DNA from: Kribbella sp. NBC_01245
GTDB taxonomy: Bacteria; Actinomycetota; Actinomycetes; Propionibacteriales; Kribbellaceae
DNA length: 64,000 nt
Direction: 5' to 3'
Assembly (NCBI RefSeq): GCF_036226525.1
Contig: NZ_CP108487.1
Span: 2,914,001 to 2,978,000, forward strand
Below, piece by piece: positions 1-7,457 of this stretch. The position numbers and the translations under genes were made by a program. The notes under the pieces were generated by a model. It saw nothing but the letters and a program-made list of their open reading frames with translations, was not told the origin of the DNA and ran no database searches. Position 1 is the first letter of the stretch. The number at the start of each line of letters is the position of its first letter.

Positions 1-116
1 GCGTGGGGGTGTGTTGGGGTGGGCGGGTGGCGTGAGAGGCTCGGCGGGCCGCCTTTGGGCACGTCTGCCCTTGTGGCGGTTGTGCTCGCGGGCGGTCCTG
101 CTTTGACCGGGGCGTC

Positions 117-143
117 GGGAACATTCGGCCGGGCTGTTCTGTT
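117..143 (+). promoter_or_regulatory. sigma-R-like promoter for thioredoxin
   Basis: GGGAAC at 117-122 is followed by exactly 18 bases and GTT at 141-143. This matches the GGGAAY-N18/19-GTT pattern known for the disulfide-stress sigma factor SigR of actinobacteria, whose regulon includes thioredoxins. The GTT lies about 46 bases before the thioredoxin start codon, a normal leader length. The match is seen directly; control by SigR is inferred. Confidence 0.55.
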
Positions 144-188
144 CTAGGAGCAGGAAAGACTTTTCATCCGAGTGCGGAGGTCGTAGTA

Positions 189-614
189 GTGGCAACGGTC
201 GAGGTGTCCCAGCAGAACTTCGACGAGGTCGTCGGTAAGGACGGCATCGTTTTGGTCGACTTCTGGGCTGAGTGGTGTGGTCCGTGTCGCCAGTTCGGCC
301 CCATCTTCGAGAAGGCGTCGGAGGCGAACCCGGACATCACGTTCGGCAAGGTCGACACCGAGGCACAGCAGGAGCTCGCGCAGGCGTTCGAGATCCGGTC
401 GATCCCGACGCTGATGGCTGTTCGCGACGGCGTGGTGCTGTACTCGCAGGCCGGCGCGCTGCCCGAGGCGGCGCTGACCGACCTGATCGGACAGGTTCGC
501 GCGGTCGACATGGACGAGGTCCGTGCCCAGATCGCCAGCCACGAGGGTCACGACCACGACGGCGATGACGGCCACGGCCACGGTCACGGCGACCACGCCG
601 GTCACCAGCACTGA
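189..614 (+). CDS. Thioredoxin with histidine-rich C-terminal tail
   Basis: Cytoplasmic thiol-disulfide oxidoreductase of 141 residues. The redox motif WCGPC places the active cysteines at residues 30 and 33, and the cis-proline region SIPTLM follows. The standard thioredoxin fold ends near residue 112. After it comes an extra tail rich in His, Asp and Gly (HEGHDHDGDD, then GHGHGHGDH), which could bind Zn, Ni or Cu; that role is inferred. The GTG start is chosen because GGAG lies about 10 bases upstream and the thioredoxin N-terminus fits. A sigma-R-like promoter lies directly upstream, so induction by thiol stress is likely. The gene stands alone, facing the PLD-family gene across a shared terminator. 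Confidence 0.95.
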   Translation: MATVEVSQQNFDEVVGKDGIVLVDFWAEWCGPCRQFGPIFEKASEANPDITFGKVDTEAQQELAQAFEIRSIPTLMAVRDGVVLYSQAGALPEAALTDLIGQVRAVDMDEVRAQIASHEGHDHDGDDGHGHGHGDHAGHQH

Positions 615-753
615 CCCGCAGCCGTCAGTCTCACTGAGCGGACAGACGCCAGGTCACTGGCCAGGCAGGCGTCGGCGCTGAGGCCAGCAGACGTCAGGGC
701 GCTGAGCCAGGTAGGCGGCAGGCGCTCTGAGCTCGGTGGGCGGCAGGCTTCAG

Positions 754-788
754 GACTCCCCGGGACCGCGTTGGCGGGCCGGGGAGTC
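754..788. terminator. Bidirectional hairpin terminator
   Basis: GACTCCCCGG at 754-763 pairs with CCGGGGAGTC at 779-788. It lies between the convergent thioredoxin and PLD-family genes and probably serves both. No U-tract follows, as is usual in high-GC actinobacteria. The preceding 615-750 holds only degenerate GGCAGGCG/GCGCTGAG repeats and no gene. Confidence 0.7.
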
Positions 789-794
789 TGGCGT

Positions 795-2390
795 TTAGAA
801 GCGGTTTTCGCGGCGGTGTTTGCGTGGTCGGCCATCTGGGTCGTAGATCAGGCGGTACAACGGGCGCGCCCAGATCGACTCCAGCCGGCTGATCGGTTGG
901 GGTTGATGGTGGCGGATCTGCCCGGGCGGGCGAGGACCGCGCTCGCCAAGCGCGTGCCATGCGTCGAGGTCAGCGGCACACCGGCGCCAACGCTCGAAGG
1001 CCTCAGGCGGATCATTCAACGCCGGATCCGCGCGCGCGTCGCCCTTCAACCCCAGATGCTCGGCCCACGCGTCTAGGCGGAACTCACGAGCGAGCACGCG
1101 CGCGTCGTCGTCCGTGCCGAAGGCGGTCGAATCCACGACCGCACAGGTCAATTCGCTGTCGTTTGTCCACGAGCGACGGCTGAAGTTGTCCGAGCCGCAG
1201 GTGAACCACACGTCGTCCACAACGCAGATCTTGGCGTGCACGTAGATCGGCACACCGTCAGCGTTCTCCAAGTTGTAGATCCCGACCCGATCAGGCGCAG
1301 CCCGCTGCAGCACCCGCAGGGCTTCCAACTGGCCGAACCGCGCAGGCGGTCCCGCCAGCCGCGAATCGTTGTCCGGATAACGCGGCACGACCACGATCAC
1401 CCGCAACTCCGGCGAACGCTCCAGCGCATCAGCGATCCCTTGGGCCACCACTGCCGACCACAAGTACTGGTCCTCGACGTAGATCAGCCTCCGCGCCTGC
1501 CCGAAGGCCTTCATATAAGCGCGAGCCACACTCCGCTCCCCCTCCGGCGCGAACGGATAGCCCGGCCGCTTATGGGCATACGTCCGCAGCACCTGTACGG
1601 CGTGCGGCCCGGCAACCGGCGGATCCGGGAAGGCCTCGGGCAGCGGCTCCGGGTGGCGCGGCATGTGGGCGAGCCGCTGGATGACGGCCCGGTACGGCGT
1701 ACGGCGGTCGAGGGGGTGGCCGTCGTCCCAGCGTTCGATGAAGGTGCGGAGTAGGTCGCCGACGACCGGTCCGCGGAGTTCGAGGGCCGCGTCGTGCCAG
1801 GGCGCGCGATCGCCGTACCGCGGGTCCATCGGCGCGGTCTGCGGGTCGCCCGCGTGGTCGGCGTCATCGCGGCGACCGTGGCTCAGGTCGATACCGCCGA
1901 CGAAGGCAACGTCGCGTTCGGGCTGGCCGCGGTGCCGGATCACGAACAGCTTCTGGTGGTGCGAGGCGAGGCGTCGTACGCGTTGGTCGAGCAGCACCTC
2001 GGCGCCGGCCTCGTTCAGCTCCGTGCCGAGTCGCTGGTTCTCCTGGGCGTTGAACTGCACGTGGTCCGAGTGCGACCGCCAGAGCAGCCCGCGCACCTCG
2101 ACACCGGCACGGGCCACGTCGCACAGGACATCGCCGACCGTCGGGCCATCCGGCAGCAGCAGCTCGTCCGCATCGCCTCGCCAGTCGGTGAAGTAGACAT
2201 GGTCGCCCGGCTCGAGCTCGCACAACTCGTCGTACAACCGGCGGAAGTAGGTGGCGCCGTGGATCAGCGGCCGCACCAGGTTGCCTTCGACCCAGGATTC
2301 CCCGGCCTCGCCCAGCTGGTCGATCTCGGCCGCCGGATTCCCCCGCTCGTCCGGCGCGAGGAACCAGCGTCGTACGGCGTCATCGCTCAT
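795..2390 (-). CDS. Phospholipase D-like (HKD) family protein
   Basis: Protein of 531 residues with two phosphatidyltransferase HKD motifs. The first is HHQKLFVIRHR with a downstream acidic and GG-containing stretch (FVGGIDLSHGR). The second is VHAKICVVDD followed by CGSDNFSRRS. Two HKD half-sites in one chain are the hallmark of the PLD superfamily (phospholipase D, cardiolipin synthase, some nucleases). No signal peptide or obvious membrane segment is seen, so a cytoplasmic phosphodiesterase or phosphatidyltransferase is likely; the substrate is unknown. The ATG at 2390 (MSDDAVRRWFLAP) is preferred to the longer frame from 2450, because the extra 20 residues would lie inside the inverted-repeat element just upstream. 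Confidence 0.85.
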   Translation of the reverse strand: MSDDAVRRWFLAPDERGNPAAEIDQLGEAGESWVEGNLVRPLIHGATYFRRLYDELCELEPGDHVYFTDWRGDADELLLPDGPTVGDVLCDVARAGVEVRGLLWRSHSDHVQFNAQENQRLGTELNEAGAEVLLDQRVRRLASHHQKLFVIRHRGQPERDVAFVGGIDLSHGRRDDADHAGDPQTAPMDPRYGDRAPWHDAALELRGPVVGDLLRTFIERWDDGHPLDRRTPYRAVIQRLAHMPRHPEPLPEAFPDPPVAGPHAVQVLRTYAHKRPGYPFAPEGERSVARAYMKAFGQARRLIYVEDQYLWSAVVAQGIADALERSPELRVIVVVPRYPDNDSRLAGPPARFGQLEALRVLQRAAPDRVGIYNLENADGVPIYVHAKICVVDDVWFTCGSDNFSRRSWTNDSELTCAVVDSTAFGTDDDARVLAREFRLDAWAEHLGLKGDARADPALNDPPEAFERWRRCAADLDAWHALGERGPRPPGQIRHHQPQPISRLESIWARPLYRLIYDPDGRPRKHRRENRF

Positions 2391-2392
2391 CC

Positions 2393-2558
2393 TGTGTCCC
2401 GTGTTTGAGGTTGTTTGACGGTTGGCTGTGTCCAGGTGCGTGCATCGCAAGGCGGAGAAGCTGCCTCGATGCGGGGTTCATCGTGGCTGCTTCTCCAACG
2501 CCGCGAGGTGCGTGCCTGGGCGCCGCCAACCGTTGAAGAACCTCGAACACGGGACACA
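2393..2558. repeat. 166-bp near-complete inverted repeat (hairpin element)
   Basis: The arms 2393-2460 and 2490-2558 are inverted copies. Both read TGTGTCCCGTGTT inward from their outer ends, then GAGGTT, CAACGGTTGGC-like and finally GGAGAAG. Pairing continues inward (CGATG with CATCG) to a loop of only about 8 bases near 2475. Only scattered mismatches and a one-base length difference break it. It fills the gap between the start of the PLD-family gene and the terminator of the dehydrogenase gene. It could be a MITE-like non-autonomous element or encode a long structured RNA; it has no coding potential I trust and no clear target-site duplication. Confidence 0.8.
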
Positions 2559-2585
2559 AGCACCTGTAACCGGGGCCAAACGCGG

Positions 2586-2626
2586 CGAGACTCCCGGGCC
2601 CCGCAGGGGCGGGTCCGGGAGTCTCG
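2586..2626 (-). terminator. Hairpin terminator of the dehydrogenase gene
   Basis: CGAGACTCCCGG at 2586-2597 pairs with CCGGGAGTCTCG at 2615-2626. This 12-bp perfect stem lies about 55 bases beyond the stop codon of the minus-strand FAD dehydrogenase gene. Confidence 0.75.
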
Positions 2627-2679
2627 TCGGCAAGCGCGTCCGGATCGGGGCAACCGGACGCACTACCCGCGCGCTTGAA

Positions 2680-3942
2680 CTACCGCAGCGGGTTGAAGGG
2701 GGCAAGCTCGGCAGGGCGCCGGCCCGTGGTCATGGTCTCGGCTAGCAGCTGACCGGTGACCGGTCCGAGCGTGATACCCCACATGCCGTGACCGCCCGCG
2801 GCGTAGACCCGCGGGGACGCCGTGGCGCCGATGAGCGGCAGACCGTCCGGCGTGCAAGGGCGGGGACCGACCCATTCGTCGGTCCGGGCGTCGAGATCGG
2901 CATCGCGCAACAGCGGCCGGGCCGCGTTCACGATCGCTTCGATCCGGCGCGGATCAAGGGCGGCTTCGGGCCGCTTGAACTCCATCATCCCGGCGATCCG
3001 GAGCCGGTCACCGAGCGGCGTGCAGGCGACGCGCTGGGCCGGGAAGTACACCGGACCGGCGGGCACGTGCTCGATCGGGACGCTGAAGCTGTAGCCGCGA
3101 CCGGCCTGGACGACCGTCTTCACGCCGAACCGGCGGGCCAGACCGCCGAGCCAGGCGCCGGTGGCGAGCACCACGGCGTCGTACGACCCGGTCGCGCCGT
3201 CGGCGAGCACGACCCGCACGTCGCGGATGCCGTCGACCACGTCGGCCACGTTCGCGTTGGAGACGATGTCGCCGCCACGCTCGACGACGGACTCGGCCAG
3301 CATCCGGACGTACTCGCCCGGGTTGATGAAGCGCTGGTCGTGCAGCCGGATGGCGGCACCGATCTCGTCCGACAGGGACGGCTCGATCTCGCGGGCGTCG
3401 TCACCGGTGATGGCCTCGAACTCGATGCCCTGGCCGGCCGCGTGGATGTGCTCGATCTCCTCGAGCAGGACGGCGCGCTCGGCCTCGGTGCGGTACGCCG
3501 CGAGGAAGGACTTCGCCTCGTACGTCTTGGCCTCGACCCCGGCTTCACCCAGCGCGTCGAACGCGGCGAGGGCGATCCGGTTGATCCCGACCAGGGACTC
3601 CATCGAGGTCTTCCACCGGCCGGCGGTGCTGTTCCGTGCGAAACGGGTGAGGAAGGACAACAGCCTCGGGTTCGCGCTTGGGGGCACGTACACCGGTGAG
3701 GAGGGGCTGATGACCGCCCGTACGCCGTACTTGAGCACCGCCGGCTCCGGCAGAGGTGTCGCCAGTCCAGGGGTCAGCCAGCCCGCATTACCCCAGGAGG
3801 CACCAGCGCCGACACCCTCGCGATCGAGGACCGTGACGTGGATACCGCGCTCCTGGAGGAACCATGCGGTGGAGAGACCGACCATGCCGGCGCCGATGAC
3901 GGCGACGCGCTCGGGAACCTGGAACTGAGAGGCAGCGACCAT
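2680..3942 (-). CDS. FAD-dependent D-amino acid dehydrogenase (DadA-like)
   Basis: DAO-family flavoprotein of about 420 residues. The N-terminal dinucleotide-binding motif VIGAGMVGLSTAWFLQERG is followed by an acidic residue at the strand end (VTVLDREGVG). The C-terminal FAD motif includes GPRPCTPDGLPLIG and AAGGHGMWGITLGP, typical of DadA. It should oxidatively deaminate D-amino acids or related secondary amines and pass electrons to the membrane chain. The divergent PucR-type regulator at 4034 and the operator between them suggest substrate induction. Start choice is uncertain: ATG 3942 gives a normal DadA N-terminus, ATG 3978 adds 12 residues, and neither has a good Shine-Dalgarno sequence. 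Confidence 0.88.
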   Translation of the reverse strand: MVAASQFQVPERVAVIGAGMVGLSTAWFLQERGIHVTVLDREGVGAGASWGNAGWLTPGLATPLPEPAVLKYGVRAVISPSSPVYVPPSANPRLLSFLTRFARNSTAGRWKTSMESLVGINRIALAAFDALGEAGVEAKTYEAKSFLAAYRTEAERAVLLEEIEHIHAAGQGIEFEAITGDDAREIEPSLSDEIGAAIRLHDQRFINPGEYVRMLAESVVERGGDIVSNANVADVVDGIRDVRVVLADGATGSYDAVVLATGAWLGGLARRFGVKTVVQAGRGYSFSVPIEHVPAGPVYFPAQRVACTPLGDRLRIAGMMEFKRPEAALDPRRIEAIVNAARPLLRDADLDARTDEWVGPRPCTPDGLPLIGATASPRVYAAGGHGMWGITLGPVTGQLLAETMTTGRRPAELAPFNPLR

Positions 3943-4008
3943 GGAACGATGGTGCGGCCGTTCAGCAGGCCCTGTCATGGTGTGATCGCACCACTGGTGG
4001 CGCGAATG

Positions 4009-4027
4009 ATTGTGCTCTGCGCACAAT
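4009..4027. promoter_or_regulatory. Operator-like inverted repeat between dehydrogenase and PucR-type genes
   Basis: ATTGTGC at 4009-4015 and GCACAAT at 4021-4027 form a perfect 7-bp inverted repeat with a 5-base spacer. It ends 6 bases before the PucR-type start codon and lies in the divergent promoter region. Binding by that regulator, with autoregulation, is inferred. Confidence 0.5.
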
Positions 4028-4033
4028 AACCTC

Positions 4034-5578
4034 ATGATCTCAGCACCCGACCTGATCACCGCCATCGGTACGGCGCTGTTCCAGGTGGTCACCGAAGGCA
4101 AGGGAGATGCCGAGGTCAGGGACGTGTTCCTGGCCGATCCGCAGGAGCCCGCGACCGGTCAGCGGGGTGATCTGGTGCTCGGTCTCGGCCTGCGCAACGT
4201 CGAGGAGGCCAAGGAGCTGATCGAGCGTTGTGCCGCCGGTAATGCCTCAGGCGTCGTCATCCGCTCAGGCCTCGCGGAGCATCCCGAGGTCGCTGAGACG
4301 GCCGATCGCTGGCTACTCACGCTGGTGGCGCTAAGGCCGGGTGTGTCCTGGGCACACCTGGTTTGGCTGCTTCGAGGCGTCATAGATCGCGCAGCGGCTC
4401 CAGACTCCCCTGCCGCCGGTGACGCCGGGGTCCACCAGGAGCTCTTCGCACTGGCTGACGCGGCTGCAGCGATCGTGGACGCGCCAGTGACGATCGAGGA
4501 CAACCAATCGCGCGTGCTGGCCTACTCCTCGGGGCAGGACCTCACAGACCCCACACGAATCTCCACGATCGTCGGCCGCCGGGTGCCGCCAGAGATCATC
4601 ACGCACTACCGAGCGCGTGGGGTCTTCCGGCAGTTGGCCAAAGCGAGTGAGCCGTTCCTGGTGCCCGAGGGACCGAATATCCGGCCCCGACTGGTTGTGC
4701 CGGTTCGAGCCGGTGGTGAGTGGCTGGGCTCGATCTGGGCGGTAGTGAACGGCCCGGTTAGCCCAGAGGTCACCAACGAACTCAGCCACGCCGCCTCCGT
4801 CCTAGCCCTCCACCTACTCCGCCTACGCGCTCAAGCCGACGTGGCCCGGCGTAGCGCGATCGACCGCCTCCGTACGGTCCTACGCCAGTTCTCCCCCGAC
4901 AGCACGCCTGAGGTCCGCCTATCGCCACAACCTTGGCGAGTGGTCGCACTCGATCTCCCCGCCGGGTACGACGTACCGCAGCAGCTAGACCTCTGGGACA
5001 CGACAGGACGTCGTGCCGGTTGGAACGAGCCTGCCCTGGCAGACCTCGACGGCGTCGTACTGGCGGTAGTAAGCGACGCAGACGGCCCCGGCTCCTGGAA
5101 GTGGCTCCGGAAACTAGTGATCGACCTAGCCAAAGAAGCACCCGGCACGGTCGCGGCAGCGGGTGGGATTGCCCGAAGCCATGCGGATCTCCCGACGTCC
5201 CGTACGCAGGCGGTGGAACTACTAGGTCTTGTACGACGTGAGGAGGTCCCGGGCCCGGCACTTCGCGTAGAGCAGGCGTGGCACGCGTTAACCGTGCACA
5301 GGGCGGTGAGTGCGCTCGACACCAGCCAGATGGATGGGCCGCTCGCGACGTTGCTGCGGCACGACATCGCTCAGAGCACGGACTACGTCGCCACGCTCGC
5401 GGCCTGGCTCGCATACCCGGGACAACCGCAGCAGGCGGCCCGCGAGTTGCACCTGCACACCAACACCTTGCGGCACCGGATGAAGCGGATCGGCGAGATC
5501 ACCCGGCTCGATCTGGCGAATCCGCGCGAGCGGCTCGCCCTGCAACTCCAGATCGAAGCGGTCCGCACCGCGCACTGA
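4034..5578 (+). CDS. PucR/CdaR-family transcriptional regulator
   Basis: Protein of 514 residues. The C-terminus carries the PucR-type helix-turn-helix with the signature QAARELHLHTNTLRHRMKRI, followed by GEITRLDLANPRERLALQL. The N-terminal part resembles the PucR purine-catabolism sensor region and the middle a GAF-like/GGDEF-like segment (ATIVDAPVTIEDNQSRVLAYS). Members of this family activate catabolic genes for purines, amino acids or GABA. Divergence from the D-amino acid dehydrogenase makes that gene the probable target. ATG 4034 is used because the 8 upstream residues of the longer frame overlap the operator-like repeat. Confidence 0.85.
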   Translation: MISAPDLITAIGTALFQVVTEGKGDAEVRDVFLADPQEPATGQRGDLVLGLGLRNVEEAKELIERCAAGNASGVVIRSGLAEHPEVAETADRWLLTLVALRPGVSWAHLVWLLRGVIDRAAAPDSPAAGDAGVHQELFALADAAAAIVDAPVTIEDNQSRVLAYSSGQDLTDPTRISTIVGRRVPPEIITHYRARGVFRQLAKASEPFLVPEGPNIRPRLVVPVRAGGEWLGSIWAVVNGPVSPEVTNELSHAASVLALHLLRLRAQADVARRSAIDRLRTVLRQFSPDSTPEVRLSPQPWRVVALDLPAGYDVPQQLDLWDTTGRRAGWNEPALADLDGVVLAVVSDADGPGSWKWLRKLVIDLAKEAPGTVAAAGGIARSHADLPTSRTQAVELLGLVRREEVPGPALRVEQAWHALTVHRAVSALDTSQMDGPLATLLRHDIAQSTDYVATLAAWLAYPGQPQQAARELHLHTNTLRHRMKRIGEITRLDLANPRERLALQLQIEAVRTAH

Positions 5579-5666
5579 GGCAGCACTGAGGACCAGTGAT
5601 CAAGTGGTCAAGGAGTAGTCTGCGGCGAACGCCTGGCCCGTCCGCGCAACGGAGCAGATTTCCAGC

Positions 5667-6137
5667 ATGAACGAACTTGTCCTGACCCGGAACGACATCG
5701 TCGTCGCCCGGCACCCGCATGACACCTACTTCTTCATCACGATGCCGCGCAACGTCCAGCGGGTTCATCCGCTCACGGTGCACATGCGCGGTGCCGCGGA
5801 CCATTCCTGCGAGGCCGGCGAACGGATCACCGAGGTGGTGATGGCCGGTGGCGAGATGTTCTCGGCCGACTGGGTGGTGACGCGGGCCGAGTGGGGCGTG
5901 CGCTGGTCCGTCGCGACCGACCGGTACGGATGGCGCGGCGTCAGCGCCCAGGTGGCGTACGACTTTGCCGTGGTGCCTGGTGGGACCCGGCTGACGCGCG
6001 AGATGACGGTGGAATTCGCCACCGGACATCAGGAGTGCAGAGCCTTCCAGCGAACGATCGGCGATGCGTCCGTACAGGAGCAGTTCCTGCTGAACATCAA
6101 GAGCGCCCTCGAGCAGCAGCCCGCCGCCATGGCGTAA
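5667..6137 (+). CDS. SRPBCC/START-like family protein
   Basis: Protein of 156 residues. The pattern of alternating strands, a central GGTRLTREMTVEF segment and a long C-terminal helix (SVQEQFLLNIKSALEQQ) resembles the SRPBCC ligand-binding fold (polyketide cyclase/dehydrase-like). No catalytic residues can be assigned from sequence alone. It has no signal peptide. It stands alone, 88 bases after the PucR-type gene on the same strand, and could be co-transcribed with it. The ligand is unknown. Confidence 0.6.
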   Translation: MNELVLTRNDIVVARHPHDTYFFITMPRNVQRVHPLTVHMRGAADHSCEAGERITEVVMAGGEMFSADWVVTRAEWGVRWSVATDRYGWRGVSAQVAYDFAVVPGGTRLTREMTVEFATGHQECRAFQRTIGDASVQEQFLLNIKSALEQQPAAMA

Positions 6138-6253
6138 AGGGCCTTATGCGCCTGAGTCGCAGGTTTCGTGGCCGTTCCCGACTCATGCGAAAAGATTCAC
6201 ATTCGGGAAACAGACCGGCAACATCGCGCTGGCAGGGTTATACCCACAGAGCC

Positions 6254-6340
6254 CCACCGGGTAACCGGTGGATGGAGGCCCCAGCTTTCACCAGGATGCT
6301 GGGTCCACCAGCGGGCCCCGGCTTTCACCAGGATGCCGGG
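6254..6340. repeat. Cluster of three small hairpins including a tandem CACCAGGAT-loop repeat
   Basis: CCACCGG-GTAA-CCGGTGG occupies 6254-6271. Two near-identical hairpins follow, at 6281-6303 and 6316-6340. Both have the loop TTTCACCAGGAT; their stems (CCAGC/GCTGG and CCCGGC/GCCGGG) differ by compensatory changes. Conserved loops on changing stems suggest selection on RNA or cruciform structure. The cluster lies between convergent genes. Confidence 0.6.
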
Positions 6341-6350
6341 TCTCCAGCAC

Positions 6351-6381
6351 CGGCCCGGCGCCCCTCGTGGGCGCCGGGCCG
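6351..6381. terminator. Strong GC hairpin terminator
   Basis: CGGCCCGGCGCCC pairs with GGGCGCCGGGCCG around a 5-base CTCGT loop. It lies 5 bases beyond the stop of the minus-strand endonuclease-like gene and can also end transcription from the SRPBCC gene. Confidence 0.75.
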
Positions 6382-6386
6382 TTCTG

Positions 6387-7220
6387 CTAGTTGTACGTGT
6401 AGAACGCCGACACCAACGGGTGGTCGGACCAGTTGCGCTCTTCGAAGGTTCGATCGACCTCCCAACCGGCAAAACCGATCTGACCGGCACCGAAGATCCA
6501 GTCGACGCCCGGGTAGCCGGACACCGGGCAGGAGCCGTTCGCGTTCGCCTTGTAGCCCGTCGCGGCCTTCATCACCTCGTTGGTGGTGAAGAAGCAGGCG
6601 GCCGCCTCGTTCTCGTTGAAGTCGCCGAGCAGCAGCACGTGGTCGTGGTTGGCCTTCAGCTCGCGGATCTTCTCCCGCTCGAGCTGCCGAAGCGCGGCAC
6701 GCCAGTCGGCGGCATCCGCGCCACTCGGGTTGTGCACATTCATCACGGCCACGCGCTCGCCGTTCGCGGTGTTCTTCAGCACCACGATCGGCATGTGCAG
6801 CTCGCGGCGATTACCGACCTTGGCATGCAACTGGAAGGACGACATCAGGTCCCACGCGTGGTCCTTCCACATGATCGCGTTGCCGCCGTAGTTGCCGCCG
6901 GCGTATTCGCTGTTGGCGTCAGCCCGGTATAGATCCCAGGTGCCGTCATTCCGGACCACCTCGGCCTGCGGCGACTCGAACTCCTGCAAGCCGACGATTC
7001 CGATCCCCTTCGCCTCGATCCGGTTCAGCGACTCGCGCATCCGCACGCGACCGTCGAACCCGCCAACGGTCAGATGCCACCCCTTCACGTTGTAACTGGC
7101 GACCCGTACGTCCGGCGCCGCCTCAGCCATATCCCGCGCCTGGGCCTGGGGCGCCGCCAGCAACCCGGTCAAGGTCAACGCCAAACAGGCGGAGAACACC
7201 AGGCCAGTTCGAAGCTTCAT
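6387..7220 (-). CDS. Secreted endonuclease/exonuclease/phosphatase family protein
   Basis: Protein of 277 residues with a Sec signal peptide (MKLRTGLVFSACLALTLTG, cleavage after AQA near residue 28). The EEP-fold metal-dependent phosphoesterase motifs appear in order: VASYNVKGW, IGIVGLQEFES with the metal-binding Glu, MNVHNPSG, LLLGDFNENEA, and the terminal NWSDHPLVSAF holding the catalytic Asp-His. It should be an extracellular nuclease or phosphodiesterase; the substrate (DNA, RNA, sphingomyelin or inositol phosphate) cannot be told from sequence. It has its own terminator, and a strong hairpin element lies upstream. Confidence 0.85.
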   Translation of the reverse strand: MKLRTGLVFSACLALTLTGLLAAPQAQARDMAEAAPDVRVASYNVKGWHLTVGGFDGRVRMRESLNRIEAKGIGIVGLQEFESPQAEVVRNDGTWDLYRADANSEYAGGNYGGNAIMWKDHAWDLMSSFQLHAKVGNRRELHMPIVVLKNTANGERVAVMNVHNPSGADAADWRAALRQLEREKIRELKANHDHVLLLGDFNENEAAACFFTTNEVMKAATGYKANANGSCPVSGYPGVDWIFGAGQIGFAGWEVDRTFEERNWSDHPLVSAFYTYN

Positions 7221-7350
7221 CAGTCCAACCTCCGCATAGGTTCCTCACAACCAGAAACAGCCAGCCACAGCCGGCCGCACCAAGTCCCGCTTCCCGATCG
7301 AATCCGGTCAGCGTTAGAGGCCCTAAAACGACAGCCGGTTCCCAACCTCC

Positions 7351-7444
7351 TTTGCGTTCATTCGTCGCAATCTGCCCTCTCAGCACAGCGCACCGGTGCA
7401 GGTCGGCGGCCGGAAGAGGGCAGATTGCGACGAATGAACGCAAA
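7351..7444. repeat. 94-bp hairpin element with perfect 30-bp arms
   Basis: The arm 7351-7380 (TTTGCGTTCATTCGTCGCAA, then TCTGCCCTCT) is repeated in perfect inverted form at 7415-7444. The 34-base loop holds the palindrome GCACCGGTGC. It lies 13 bases beyond the stop of the minus-strand flavoprotein gene and about 130 bases upstream of the endonuclease-like start. Arm length and perfection exceed a normal terminator, so a MITE-like or structured repeat that may also end transcription is likely. Confidence 0.8.
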
Positions 7445-7457
7445 GAACTGACGCGTG

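Noticed and set aside
2415..2745. ORFs across the 166-bp hairpin
   Set aside because: Both strands code similar Arg-rich strings because of the inverted repeat, and no family or ribosome-binding site supports them.
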